Shown: positions 51,172 to 60,500, counted from the stretch's first letter. The stretch is DNA of 64,000 nucleotides from DASQPR01 sp963836775 (GCA_963836775.1 CAWIKR010000002.1:1798001-1862000); one strand, 5' to 3'. The notes: generated from the sequence alone by a model not told the origin. Numbers and translations are program-made.

Positions 51172-51199
51172 GCTGATCCAACGGAGTGCGGGAACCGTG

Positions 51200-51781
51200 T
51201 CAGTCCTGGCGGACGGCCTCGCCCTCGATCTCGATGGTGATCTTCTTGCTGACCATCACACCACCGGTCTCCAGAGCCTGGTTCCAGGTCATGCCCCACT
51301 GCTCGCGGTCGATCTCGGTCTTGGCCGAGAAGCCGAGCACGTCCTTGCCCCACGGGCTGCGGGTGACGCCCTCGAACTCCACCGCGAGGTCGACCGGGTG
51401 GGTCACGCCCTTGATCGTCAGGTGGCCGCGGAGGGTGAACTCGTTGCCGCCCTTGGCGGTCAGGCCGGTGCTGCGGAACTCCAGGGTCGGGTACTTCTCG
51501 ATCTCCAGGAAGTCACCGCTGCGGAGATGGCCGTCACGCTGCTCGACACCGGTCGTGATGGACGCGGCCTGCATGGTCGCGTGCGCCGACGACTGGGCCG
51601 GATCCTCGGCGATGACGATCTCGCCGGTAACGTCGACGAAGTGGCCGCGGACCTTGCTCACCATGAGGTGACGGGCGACGAATCCGACGCGGGTGTGCGC
51701 AGGGTCGAGGGCGAACGTCCCCGCAGTCGGAATCTGGAGGCCGTTGTGGTCCCGGGTGGTGGTGCTGATGACGTCGGTCAT
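51200..51781 (-). CDS. YceI-family protein
   Basis: 193 aa from ATG 51781 with GAGGAG 7 nt upstream. YceI lipocalin-like fold: GTFALDPAHTRVGFVARHLMVSKVRGHF, SGDFLEIEKYPTLEFRST, LTIKGVTHPVDLAVEFEG and GFSAKTEIDREQWGMTWN. It binds polyisoprenoids or amphiphiles; cytoplasmic here (no signal peptide). Divergent from the MarR gene, whose product probably represses it. Confidence 0.93.
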   Translation of the reverse strand: MTDVISTTTRDHNGLQIPTAGTFALDPAHTRVGFVARHLMVSKVRGHFVDVTGEIVIAEDPAQSSAHATMQAASITTGVEQRDGHLRSGDFLEIEKYPTLEFRSTGLTAKGGNEFTLRGHLTIKGVTHPVDLAVEFEGVTRSPWGKDVLGFSAKTEIDREQWGMTWNQALETGGVMVSKKITIEIEGEAVRQD

Positions 51782-51807
51782 CGTGATCTCCTCAGATGTC
51801 TGTTGTC

Positions 51808-51857
51808 GTTGCTCAAGCAACTTTATACCGAGCATCTGTTGCCAACGCAAGTATTGC
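51808..51857. promoter_or_regulatory. Two inverted repeats between yceI and marR genes
   Basis: GTTGCTCAAGCAAC (51808-51821) and GCAAGTATTGC (51847-51857) share GCAA/TTGC half-sites and lie in the 88-bp divergent gap. Probable MarR operators overlapping both promoters. Confidence 0.65.
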
Positions 51858-51869
51858 TATAGTTGTTCC

Positions 51870-52379
51870 ATGCACCACGAGAGTTCTCTGGAGATCTTCG
51901 ACGATCCACGCATCACGGCGATGGGTCTGCTCGGCGAGGCCTACGTGGGGCTGATGGCGCGACTGCAGTGCCAGATCGCGCAGCACGACCTGTCACCGAT
52001 CGAGTTCGAGATCCTGCTTCGACTCACCCGGTCGCCGGACGGCCAGCTCCGCATGACTGATTTGTCCGCTCAGACGTCATTGACCGCCAGTGGAGTGACC
52101 CGCGTCATCGACCGGCTGGAAAAGGTTGCCCTGGTCCAGCGTGCCGCGTGCCCCACCGACCGCCGCAGCCTCTACGCGGTCATCACCCGCTCCGGCCGCG
52201 ATCGCATCGCTGCGATCCTGCCTGGGCACCTTGCCCTGATCAATGAGTGGTTCACCGGTCGGCTCCAGCCTGATCAGCTGGAGGCCCTCCTGGCCGGCCT
52301 GCGGGTGGTTCGAGACGCGGTCCGGCCAGGCGCCGAATCCGGTGCGCGCGATTCGACCACCGAGTTGATGTCGCTTTAA
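51870..52379 (+). CDS. MarR-family transcriptional regulator
   Basis: 169 aa from ATG 51870. Winged helix-turn-helix: LSPIEFEILLRLTRSPDGQLRMTDLSAQTSLTASGVTRVIDRLEK, wing ACPTDRRSLYAVITRSGRDRI. No conserved redox cysteine of the OhrR type at the N-terminus, so the signal is unknown. Divergent from yceI and ends at a strong terminator. Confidence 0.93.
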   Translation: MHHESSLEIFDDPRITAMGLLGEAYVGLMARLQCQIAQHDLSPIEFEILLRLTRSPDGQLRMTDLSAQTSLTASGVTRVIDRLEKVALVQRAACPTDRRSLYAVITRSGRDRIAAILPGHLALINEWFTGRLQPDQLEALLAGLRVVRDAVRPGAESGARDSTTELMSL

Positions 52380-52417
52380 TCACAGCGACCGATTTCGAAT
52401 CGGCCCCCGAACCACAC

Positions 52418-52450
52418 AAAAGCGCCGAGTCCAGGAGACTCGGCGCTTTT
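52418..52450 (+). terminator. Rho-independent terminator after the MarR gene
   Basis: Perfect 14-bp stem (52418-52431 with 52437-52450), 5-nt loop, T run at the 3' side of the stem. Confidence 0.92.
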
Positions 52451-52469
52451 GCATCTTCCAGGCGGGCAC

Positions 52470-52582
52470 TGATGTGGGACCGCCGCCGGCGTTCCCGACG
52501 TCCGGGCCCGACGTCGCTGTGTGCGAATGCACTGACGACGTTGAGCTCAGCCGTCAGGGGCGGCGGATCCGATTCCGATCAG
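52470..52582 (-). repeat. Dispersed 113-bp structured element, copy B (at the acyl-CoA dehydrogenase stop codon)
   Basis: Same length and register as copy A (29521-29633). Its stop codon also occupies element positions 110-112. The hairpin is kept through compensatory changes. It is abutted by the MarR terminator on its other side. Confidence 0.75.
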
Positions 52583-53736
52583 AGACCGAGCGAGCGGGCG
52601 ATGATCATCCGCTGGATCTCCGATGTGCCCTCGCCGATCTCCAGCACCTTCGAGTCGCGCCACATCCGGGCCACCGGCGTCTCGTTCATGAAGCCGTAGC
52701 CACCGTGGATCTGGGTGGCCTCGCGAGCGTTGGTGACCGCGATCTCACTCGCATAGAGCTTGGCGATCGCCGCCTCGCGCTTGAAGTCGCGACCGGCGAC
52801 CAGCTTCGCGGCCGCGTCGTAATAGGCGAGGCGGGCGGTGTGGGCACGCATTTCCATGTCCGCGATCTTGAATTGGATCGCCTGGTACGACCCGATCGAC
52901 TGGCCGAACGCGTGGCGTTGCTGGGCGTACTTCAGGGACTCGTCGACGCAGCCCTGAGCAAGGCCGACCGACAGCGCCGCGATCGCGACCCGGCCCTCGT
53001 CCAGCGTGGCCAGGAATTGCGCGAAGCCCCGGCCGCGCTGGCCGAGCAGGTTGGCGGCCGGCACCCGGCAGTTATCGAAGTTCAGCTCGTGCGTGTCCGA
53101 GGCACACCAGCCGACCTTGGAATAGCCGGGCGCGACGGTGAAGCCGGGCGTGCCGCTCGGGACGATGATCGTGGAGATCTCCTTGCCGCCGTCCTCGCGG
53201 ACGCCGGTCACCGCCGCGACGGTCACCAGCGCCGTGATGTCGGTGCCGGAGTTGGTGATGAAGGCCTTCGAGCCGTTGATCACCCATTCGTTGGTGGACT
53301 CGTCGAGCACTGCGCGGGTGGCCGCGCCGCCGGCGTCCGAGCCGAAGCCCGGCTCGGTCAAGCCGAACCCGGCCAGCGCCTCGCCGCTGATCAGCCTCGG
53401 CAACCACTCGGCCTTCTGCTCCTCGGTGCCGAAGCGATAGATCGGCATGGCGCCGAGCGAGATGGCGGCCTCCAGTGTGATCGCCACGCTGGAGTCGACC
53501 CGGGCCAGCTCCTCCAGTGCCAGGCAGAGGGCGAAATAGTCACCACCCATGCCGCCGACCGACTCCGGGAACGGCAGGCCGAACAGGCCCATCTTGCCCA
53601 TCTGCCGGATGACCTCATAGGGGAAGGTGTGGCTCTCGTAGTGCTCGGCGATCACCGGAGCGACCACATCCTGAGCGAACTCCCGGACGCTGGCGCGCAG
53701 GGCTTCGTGCTCGTCGTTGAGCGTGAAGTCGGGCAT
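52579..53736 (-). CDS. Acyl-CoA dehydrogenase (isovaleryl-CoA/short-branched type)
   Basis: 385 aa from ATG 53736 with GAGGAG upstream. Family motifs: FALCLALEELARVDSSVAITLEAA, GFGLTEPGFGSDAGGAAT (FAD/substrate), WVINGSKAFITNSG, RAHTARLAYYDAA, then NAREATQIHGGYGFMNETPVARMWRDSKVLEIGEGTSEIQRMIIARSLGL. Context with carboxyltransferase, biotin carboxylase and HMG-CoA lyase suggests leucine degradation (isovaleryl-CoA). Lies 59 bp after the carboxyltransferase gene in one operon. Confidence 0.94.
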   Translation of the reverse strand: MPDFTLNDEHEALRASVREFAQDVVAPVIAEHYESHTFPYEVIRQMGKMGLFGLPFPESVGGMGGDYFALCLALEELARVDSSVAITLEAAISLGAMPIYRFGTEEQKAEWLPRLISGEALAGFGLTEPGFGSDAGGAATRAVLDESTNEWVINGSKAFITNSGTDITALVTVAAVTGVREDGGKEISTIIVPSGTPGFTVAPGYSKVGWCASDTHELNFDNCRVPAANLLGQRGRGFAQFLATLDEGRVAIAALSVGLAQGCVDESLKYAQQRHAFGQSIGSYQAIQFKIADMEMRAHTARLAYYDAAAKLVAGRDFKREAAIAKLYASEIAVTNAREATQIHGGYGFMNETPVARMWRDSKVLEIGEGTSEIQRMIIARSLGL

Positions 53737-53795
53737 TTTGTCTCCTCTTCCGCGCGAGCGCGGCACTCTTGCGCGCGAAGCGCGGCAAATCTGGG

Positions 53796-55325
53796 TCAGA
53801 CAGGCGTGACGCCGTGCCGGCGCCGGGAGAAGTGGCGGTCCTTCCCGTGCGCGGCGGCATAGCGCGCGAGCAACTCGTCGCGAAGCTCATGCGGCTCGAT
53901 GATGGTGTCGACGACTAGCTCGCTGCCGAGCCGGACGATGTCGATGTCCTGCTCGTAGTCGGCACGTTTGGCGGCGACGAACTCGGCGCGCTCGGCCTCG
54001 TCCTCGATCGCGGCGATCTTGTTGGCGTAGACGGCGTTGACTGCGGCCTCGGCGCCCATCACGGCGATCTTCGCGGTCGGCAGGGCAATGGTGGCTTCGG
54101 GTGCGAAGCCAGGCCCGGCCATCGCATAGAGACCGGCGCCGTACGCCTTGCGGACCACGACGCAGATCTTCGGCACTGTTGCCTCGCTGATCGCGCTCAC
54201 CATCTTGGCTCCGTGCCGGATGATGCCCTGCTTCTCGACCTGTGTGCCGACCATGAAGCCGGGCACGTCGCAGAGGAACAGCAACGGGATGTTGAAGGCA
54301 TCGCAGAGCTGCACGAACCGGCTCGCCTTGTCGGCCGAGTCGACGAAGAGCACGCCGCCCTTGAACATCGAGTTGTTGCCGACCACCCCGATGACCTCGC
54401 CGCCAAGACGAGCGAAACCAGTGGTCAGCTCCCTGGCCCAGAGCGCCTGGATCTCGAAGTAGCTGTCCTCGTCGACCAACGCCTTGACGAACTTGCGCAT
54501 GTCGAACGCCTGACGCTCGCTGACCGGAACCAGAGACGCCAGATCCGCTCCGGTCGCCGCGCCGGCTGCAATCGCCGGCGGGTTTTCGGTGAAGTTCGAC
54601 GGCAGGTATGACAGGTAACGCTTGACCACGCCGAGCGCCTCGGCCTCGTCCTTGCACAGGAAGTGCCCGACGCCGGACTCGGTGCAGTGCACCTTGGCCC
54701 CGCCCATCGCCTCCAGCGTGGTCTTCTCGCCGGTGACCATCTGGACCATCCGGTCGCTTCCGAGGTACATCGAAGCGTTGCCTTCGACCATGGCCACCAC
54801 GTCGCAGAACGCCGGGATGTAGGCGCCGCCGGCGGCGGACGGGCCGAACAGGGCGCACACCTGCGGGATGCTGCCCGATGCCCGGACCTGGTTGTAGAAG
54901 ATGTTGCCGGCGCCGCGGCGACCGGGGAAGAGATCCACCTGATCGGTGATCCGAGCGCCGGCGCTGTCCACCAGATAGATCATCGGAACGCTGGTGCTGT
55001 AGGCCCGCTCGATGATCCGGATGATCTTCTCAACCGTACGCGCGCCCCATGATCCGGCCTTGACGGTGGAATCGTTGGCCATCAAGCACACCGGGCGGCC
55101 GTCGATCCGCGCCGTGCCGGTGATCACGCCGTCGGCCGGCAGGCCGTCGGCGAGGACGTTGGCGTAGCGGCCGTCCTCCACGAACGAGTCCGGATCCACC
55201 AGGGTGGCGATCCGCTCCCGGGCGAACATCTTGCCGCGGGCGGCGTTGGCCTCGTGATATCTCGGCGCGCCTCCGGCCTGCACCTGCTTGCTCAGGGCTT
55301 CAAGGGCCTCACGGTCCAGTGACAC
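53796..55325 (-). CDS. Acyl-CoA carboxylase carboxyltransferase (beta) subunit, methylcrotonyl-type
   Basis: 509 aa. The ribosome-binding site decides the start: GGAGG directly abuts an ATG (55331), leaving no spacing, but is 6 nt from the in-frame GTG at 55325, which is preferred. Crotonase-fold halves: ANDSTVKAGSWGARTVEKIIR, SAGARITDQVDLFPGRRGAGNIFYNQVRASGSIPQVCALFGPSAAGGAYIPAF, then DVPGFMVGTQVEKQGIIRHGAKMVSAI and VVRKAYGAGLYAMAGPGFAPEATIALPTAKIAVMG. Matches the methylcrotonyl/geranyl-CoA branch. A TetR-type operator lies 45 bp upstream. Confidence 0.94.
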   Translation of the reverse strand: MSLDREALEALSKQVQAGGAPRYHEANAARGKMFARERIATLVDPDSFVEDGRYANVLADGLPADGVITGTARIDGRPVCLMANDSTVKAGSWGARTVEKIIRIIERAYSTSVPMIYLVDSAGARITDQVDLFPGRRGAGNIFYNQVRASGSIPQVCALFGPSAAGGAYIPAFCDVVAMVEGNASMYLGSDRMVQMVTGEKTTLEAMGGAKVHCTESGVGHFLCKDEAEALGVVKRYLSYLPSNFTENPPAIAAGAATGADLASLVPVSERQAFDMRKFVKALVDEDSYFEIQALWARELTTGFARLGGEVIGVVGNNSMFKGGVLFVDSADKASRFVQLCDAFNIPLLFLCDVPGFMVGTQVEKQGIIRHGAKMVSAISEATVPKICVVVRKAYGAGLYAMAGPGFAPEATIALPTAKIAVMGAEAAVNAVYANKIAAIEDEAERAEFVAAKRADYEQDIDIVRLGSELVVDTIIEPHELRDELLARYAAAHGKDRHFSRRRHGVTPV

Positions 55326-55370
55326 CGGCATCCTCCATGACCAACATCGGCGCCATCGTTGACGCACCTG

Positions 55371-55380
55371 AACGATCGTT
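55371..55380. promoter_or_regulatory. AACGATCGTT operator of the acyl-CoA carboxylase operon
   Basis: Perfect palindrome followed by AGGC, identical in core and right flank to 62831-62844 upstream of the biotin carboxylase gene. Probable site of the TetR protein at 62858. It lies 45-55 bp before GTG 55325. Confidence 0.75.
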
Positions 55381-55416
55381 AGGCTACCCCATCCCGATCG
55401 CTTCAACCCAAACGCG

Positions 55417-55449
55417 AAGGGGCCAACACCACTGCGGTGTTGGCCCCTT
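55417..55449. terminator. Orphan terminator in a divergent intergenic region
   Basis: Perfect 14-bp stem (55417-55430 with 55436-55449) with A and T runs. The flanking genes both read away from it, so no visible gene needs it. No ORF is supported in the rest of the 373-bp gap (55326-55698). Confidence 0.8.
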
Positions 55450-55698
55450 CTTGAGTTGGCGGGCCAACCCGGTGTCCCAGCCGGCCTGGCGCCGGCCACA
55501 CACCTGACGTGGCAAATCGAACGCGGACCGGGAAGTTCGTCGAGAGCTGGGTGGATGCCCGAATTTGCGTCCGGGAAATTGGGTTCGGAGCCGGGCTGCC
55601 CGCGGATGGGTCAGTGACTGAATCCCGACAACCACCCAACCAGTCGCCCTCCTGGCTTCGAACCCCGGTCGCACAGCACACCTCACAGAGGAGGAACG

Positions 55699-57432
55699 AT
55701 GCGTACCACAAAGGCTCGCCGCGTAGGCGCGGCGATCGTGGCGCTCGGTGTGGTGTTCGCTGGGGCGCTGGTGGCGCTCGGGCCGAGCGGCGCGGTGGCC
55801 TCGAGCCACCGCGAGGCTCCGCTCATCGCCGCCGACCCGGCGGTCGACAACACCGACGTTTACGGATTCGTCAGCCCGGACCGACCGGGCTACGTCACGT
55901 TCGTGGCAAATTTCATCCCGTTCGAGGAACCGAACGGCGGACCGAACTTCTACCCGTTCGCGACCGATGCCCGCTACAACATCAACGTCGACAACAACGG
56001 TGACGGTAAGGCGGACGTCGTTTACCGGTGGACGTTCCACACCTCCGACAAGCGTGGTGGGAACACCTTCCTCTACAACAACGGTCCAGTCACCTCCATC
56101 GACGACGAGAACCTGCTGTTCCGGCAGACCTACACGCTCGAGTCGTCGTTCAACGGCGGCCCGTTCCGCGTCCGCGTGGCCAACGCGCCGGTCGCCCCGT
56201 CGCGGGTCGGCGCGGCATCGATGCCGGACTACGGAAAGCTGCGCAACCAGGCGGTCACTGCGCTGCCGGGCGGCTGGAAGATCTTCGCCGGCCAGGCCGA
56301 CGATCCATTCTTCCTCGACCTGCGCGTGTTCGACCTGCTCTATGGCGGCGACCTCAGCGAGGTCGGGCAGGACACGCTGGCCGGCTACAACGTGAACTCG
56401 GTGGCGATCCAGGTGCCGTTCAAGGACGTCGCCATGCACGAGGACGCGAACCGCAACCCGGTAATCGGCATCTGGTCCACCACCGAGCGGCCGCGGGTGC
56501 GGATCAGTGGCAAGACCAGCGCTACCAACACCGACTGGGTCCAGGTCTCACGACTGGGCAACCCGCTGGTCAACGAGGTGGTCGTGCCGGCGAACCTGAA
56601 GGACGCCTTCAACTCGCTGACGCCGGACAAGGACGGCTCGATCCCGGCGGTGGTCGCCCGGGTGAAGGACCCCGAGGTGCCCAAGCTGATCGAGGCGATC
56701 TACAAGCTGAAGGCACCGGCGGCACCGCGCAATGACCTGGTGGAGATCTTCCTGACCGGAGTCACCACCAAGGCCGGCGGTCCGATCAAGGCGGACCTCA
56801 ACTCGCAGCTGAACAACGCCGACGTGAACGCCAAAACGTTCCAGCCCTCGGAAGAGCTGCGGCTGAACCTGTCCGTCAAGCCGACGGCCAAGCCGAACCG
56901 GCTCGGCGTACTCGCTGGAGATCTGCAGGGCTTCCCGAACGGGCGCCGGCTCACCGACGACGTTGTCGACATCGAGCTGCAGGCACTTGAGGGTGCGGCC
57001 CAGAGCGGCAAACTGGTCGATGCCCTCGCCGCCGGCGATGGCGTGAACGCCAACGACGACGCGTTCGGCTCGGCGTTCCCCTACCTCGCACTGCCCAACA
57101 GCGGCGCGGTGAACAAGGGCGGCGGCACCGCCGGTGCAGCCCAGGGCGGCACCGGTGGAGCTCAGGGTGACACCGGCGCGGCAGCTCCGGGTCAGCCCGG
57201 CTCGACGCAGTCGGCCGAGCCCGCGGCGTTCACCAGCCAGTCCACTCGGGACCTCGGCACCACCATCATCAGCGCGACTGGCGGCGCCGTAGCCGTTGCC
57301 GTGGCCGCCCTGCTGATCGCGGGCTGGGTGATGTGGCGCCGGCGCCGTCCGGCACTGGTGGCACCGCAGCCGACCGTGGTTCCGCCGCCGACATCGGCGC
57401 CGGGCCAGGACAACCCGACCGTCCAGTTCTAG
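55699..57432 (+). CDS. Secreted DUF4331 protein with C-terminal membrane anchor
   Basis: 577 aa, ATG with GAGGAGG upstream. Signal peptide (VGAAIVALGVVFAGALVALGPSGAVA), DUF4331 body starting SSHREAPLIAADPAVDNTDVYGF, with VDNNGDGKADVVYRWTF, GKTSATNTDWVQVSRLGNPLVNE and NGRRLTDDVVDIELQALEG. A Gly/Ala/Thr linker, one TM (GAVAVAVAALLIAGWVMW) and basic RRRRP follow. It sits on the outer face of the membrane. First of a three-gene operon with a TPR protein and a NicO transporter; function of the family is unknown. Confidence 0.92.
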   Translation: MRTTKARRVGAAIVALGVVFAGALVALGPSGAVASSHREAPLIAADPAVDNTDVYGFVSPDRPGYVTFVANFIPFEEPNGGPNFYPFATDARYNINVDNNGDGKADVVYRWTFHTSDKRGGNTFLYNNGPVTSIDDENLLFRQTYTLESSFNGGPFRVRVANAPVAPSRVGAASMPDYGKLRNQAVTALPGGWKIFAGQADDPFFLDLRVFDLLYGGDLSEVGQDTLAGYNVNSVAIQVPFKDVAMHEDANRNPVIGIWSTTERPRVRISGKTSATNTDWVQVSRLGNPLVNEVVVPANLKDAFNSLTPDKDGSIPAVVARVKDPEVPKLIEAIYKLKAPAAPRNDLVEIFLTGVTTKAGGPIKADLNSQLNNADVNAKTFQPSEELRLNLSVKPTAKPNRLGVLAGDLQGFPNGRRLTDDVVDIELQALEGAAQSGKLVDALAAGDGVNANDDAFGSAFPYLALPNSGAVNKGGGTAGAAQGGTGGAQGDTGAAAPGQPGSTQSAEPAAFTSQSTRDLGTTIISATGGAVAVAVAALLIAGWVMWRRRRPALVAPQPTVVPPPTSAPGQDNPTVQF

Positions 57433-57506
57433 CAACCCACGGCCCGGGGGGTACGCGGCGGAAGCCGCCCGTGCCCCTCGGTCGCCGAAGGCCCAGGGAG
57501 GCCATC

Positions 57507-58811
57507 ATGTTGCGCCACCGAATCCTTGTCGTCGGAGTCGCCGCGGTGCTGATCACCGGTGTTGCGGGGGTCTTCGGACTGCGGCACGGCGGCGGTCAGA
57601 TCGCCGACGACGCACCGGCCGCGGCCGCAGCGCCGGCCGACCGGCTCGGTGCCGCCATCACTGTCGCGCAGCAACGACTTCACACTGTGCCCGGTGACTA
57701 TGTCACCTGGGCTGAACTCGGTTCCGCGTACATCGAAAAGGCTCGTGTCTCCGCGGACCCCAGCTATTACCCGAAGGCCGAGGGTGCGCTGCGCCGCTCG
57801 CTTCAGCTGCGCCCGCATGACAACGCCACCGCGCTGATCGGGCTCGGTGCGCTCGCCAACGCACGCCACGACTTCGCCCACGCCCGTGACCTCGCCGAGC
57901 AGGCATTGCACGTCGATTCGTACTCCGCGGACGCGTTCGGTGTCCTCGCCGACGCACACACCCAACTGGGCCATCCGGCCGCCGCCACCGACGCCGTCCA
58001 GCACATGCTCGACCTGCGTCCCGGCCTGCCGGCCTATGCCCGCGCGTCGTACGACCTCGAGCAGCACGGGCGGCTGGACGAGGCTGCGGCGCTGATGCGC
58101 CGGGCTCTTGACGCCGCGATCGATCCCGCCGACATCGCCTTCTGCCGCTACCAGCTCGGCGAACTCGCCTGGCAGCAAGGCCGGTTCGACGAGGCCGGCA
58201 CCGAATACCGGGCCGGTCTGGCCGCCGACGCCAGCTACCTGCCGTTGCTCGACGGACAGGCACGCCTCGCCGCGGCCCGGGGCCGCACCGGCGACGCCGT
58301 CACCGATTACGCCAATCTCACCGCGCGGTACCCATCACCCGGATACCTGATCGAGTACGCGGACCTGCTCACCGCTTCGGGGCATCCGGACCAGGCACGT
58401 GCGCAGCTCAGGCTCGCTTCCGCAGGGCTGGCACTGTTCACCGCGAATGGCGGCACCGATGACCTCGGTGCGGCGCAGCTCGCACTCGCCGAGAACAAGC
58501 CGGCTCAAGCGGTCACTGCTGCCAAGCGCGAGTGGTCGCGCCGGCACTTCGCCGATGTCGCCGACACGCTCGCGTGGGCGCTACACCAGGCCGGATCGGA
58601 TCGAGAGGCACTGACCTACGCGAAGCGTGCCACGTCCAGTGGCGCCCGCAATGCGTCCTACCTGTTCCACCTCGGGATGATCGAGGACTCGCTCGGCCGG
58701 ACCGGCGATGCGCGCCGCGACCTGGCCGCGGCGCTCGCATTAAATCCACAGTTCTCGCCCCGGTACGCGCCGGTCGCCGCGGCGGCCCTGGCCCGGCTCG
58801 GCGCGCGATGA
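57507..58811 (+). CDS. Membrane-anchored TPR protein
   Basis: 434 aa from ATG 57507 with GGGAGG upstream. N-terminal hydrophobic segment (ILVVGVAAVLITGVAGVFGL), then tandem TPR units such as TWAELGSAYIEKARVSADPSYYPKAEGALRRSLQL, ALIGLGALANARHDFAHARDLAEQAL and AFGVLADAHTQLGHPAAATDAV. A scaffold probably outside the membrane, likely partner of the DUF4331 protein and NicO. Overlaps the next start by 4 bp. Confidence 0.92.
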   Translation: MLRHRILVVGVAAVLITGVAGVFGLRHGGGQIADDAPAAAAAPADRLGAAITVAQQRLHTVPGDYVTWAELGSAYIEKARVSADPSYYPKAEGALRRSLQLRPHDNATALIGLGALANARHDFAHARDLAEQALHVDSYSADAFGVLADAHTQLGHPAAATDAVQHMLDLRPGLPAYARASYDLEQHGRLDEAAALMRRALDAAIDPADIAFCRYQLGELAWQQGRFDEAGTEYRAGLAADASYLPLLDGQARLAAARGRTGDAVTDYANLTARYPSPGYLIEYADLLTASGHPDQARAQLRLASAGLALFTANGGTDDLGAAQLALAENKPAQAVTAAKREWSRRHFADVADTLAWALHQAGSDREALTYAKRATSSGARNASYLFHLGMIEDSLGRTGDARRDLAAALALNPQFSPRYAPVAAAALARLGAR

Positions 58812-60358
58812 CCACACGGATGGTGCGCCGACTGGCGTCAATGGCGGTAGTCGCGCTGGCTGCGGTCCTGATCCTGGTGGCCCTGCCGGCCCGGCCGGCG
58901 GCCGCGCATCCACTCGGCAACTTCTCCGTCAACGAAGCGATCGCACTCGACCTCTACCCGCAGCGGGTCGAGGTGTCCGCGGTGATAGATCTCGCCGAGC
59001 TACCCACTCTCCAGAAGCGATCCGCTGTCGACCAGGACGGCGACGGCGCCGTCAGCGCAGCCGAGAGCATGGCCTACAACCAGCGAATCTGTGCCGAGCT
59101 CGACGCGGCGCTGTCGGTCCGAGCCGGCGGGCACCGGCTCGCCCTCACCGACCGCCCGGCCGGATTCGAATACCGTCCGGGCAGCGCAGGCCTGCAGACC
59201 AGCCGCATCTCCTGCGCTTTCGGCGCTGCGGCGGATCTCGGCGACTCGGCCACGATCGCGGTGTCGAACGACTACCGCGCGGACCGCATCGGCTGGCGCG
59301 AGATGGTCGCCGTGGGACACGGCGTGCACATCGTGAATTCGCCGCTCCCGGACCGGTCACCGAGCGACGCGTTGCTGAGCTACCCGACCGATCTGCTTGG
59401 CTCACCGTTGCACCAGACGTCGGCGCAGCTGCGGGTCGAGCCGGGCGACGGGCCGGCGACCAGCGGTGCGGCCGCGACAGCCGCCACCGGCAATCCGGTC
59501 ACCCGCTGGGTGGCCAGCGCCGACCGCACGCTGGAGCGAATGGTCGGCGGGCACCTGACGCCGATCGTCGGCCTGCTCGCGGTCCTGCTCGCGCTGCTTC
59601 TGGGAGCCGCGCACGCCGCCCTGCCTGGTCACGGGAAGACAGTCATGGCGGCATATCTTGCCGGCCGCCGGGGCCGGCCGCGGGACGCGGTGACCGTCGG
59701 CGCCACGGTGACTCTGACGCACACCGGCGGGGTTCTGCTGCTCGGCCTGCTCCTGACCACCGCCGCCAGCCTCGCCGGCGAGCGCGTCCTGGGCTGGCTC
59801 GGCATCGCCAGCGGCCTGCTGGTGGCGGGCGTCGGAGTGGCCATGTTGACGTCGGCGCTACGCCATCGGCGGCACGGCGCAGTGCATCAGCACGGCCACG
59901 ATCACGATCATCACCACACCGACCATCACCACCACGACCATCCGGCCCCGCACCAGGGGCACGACCATGGCCACGGTCAATCTGACCACGATGCTGACCA
60001 CGACGGACCAGAGAGTCGGAATCCGCACGGGTCGGCACGGGGCCGGAGACTGAGCCTGGTCGGCATGGGCATCGCCGGTGGTCTGGTGCCAAGCCCGTCG
60101 GCGCTCGTCGTACTGCTGGGCGCGATCGGTCTCGGCCGGACCGGTTTTGGAATCCTGCTGGTTCTGGCCTATGGCGTCGGCATGGCCGGCATGCTCACCG
60201 CCGCCGGTCTCGTGCTGATTCGGCTGCGGGACCGCTGGACGCGACCGTCGCCACGGGTGCTCAACCGGCTCGGGCGGTTCGCGCCCGCCGCGACCGCCGC
60301 ACTGGTGCTCTGCGTCGGCATCGGTCTAGCCGGCCGGGCCGCGTTCGGTGTCGTCTAG
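58808..60358 (+). CDS. NicO/HupE-type nickel-cobalt transporter with EF-hand-like and His-rich segments
   Basis: 516 aa from ATG 58808, translationally coupled to the TPR gene. Signal-like N-terminus, extracellular domain with HPLGNFSVNEAIAL and a loop DQDGDGAVSAAE (75-86) that matches an EF-hand calcium loop. NicO membrane domain from about 250: GAAHAALPGHGKTVMAAYLAG, VTLTHTGGVLLLGLLL. A cytoplasmic His/Asp stretch lies at about 358-399 (over 20 His), then SLVGMGIAGGLVPSPSALVVLLGAI. It probably moves Ni, Co or a related ion, with the His loop as buffer. Confidence 0.92.
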   Translation: MTTRMVRRLASMAVVALAAVLILVALPARPAAAHPLGNFSVNEAIALDLYPQRVEVSAVIDLAELPTLQKRSAVDQDGDGAVSAAESMAYNQRICAELDAALSVRAGGHRLALTDRPAGFEYRPGSAGLQTSRISCAFGAAADLGDSATIAVSNDYRADRIGWREMVAVGHGVHIVNSPLPDRSPSDALLSYPTDLLGSPLHQTSAQLRVEPGDGPATSGAAATAATGNPVTRWVASADRTLERMVGGHLTPIVGLLAVLLALLLGAAHAALPGHGKTVMAAYLAGRRGRPRDAVTVGATVTLTHTGGVLLLGLLLTTAASLAGERVLGWLGIASGLLVAGVGVAMLTSALRHRRHGAVHQHGHDHDHHHTDHHHHDHPAPHQGHDHGHGQSDHDADHDGPESRNPHGSARGRRLSLVGMGIAGGLVPSPSALVVLLGAIGLGRTGFGILLVLAYGVGMAGMLTAAGLVLIRLRDRWTRPSPRVLNRLGRFAPAATAALVLCVGIGLAGRAAFGVV

Positions 60359-60500
60359 GATCTGCGCTCACGGACGACCCCGGGCACCGCGGGCAGGGCC
60401 GCCCGAAGAGCGGCGCCGCCGCCCGCCGCGGCCGCCCGAAACGGCGCGGCCGCCCGAATCGGCGCGCTGACCAGAGCCGAAATGTGCGCGCTGATTGGTG

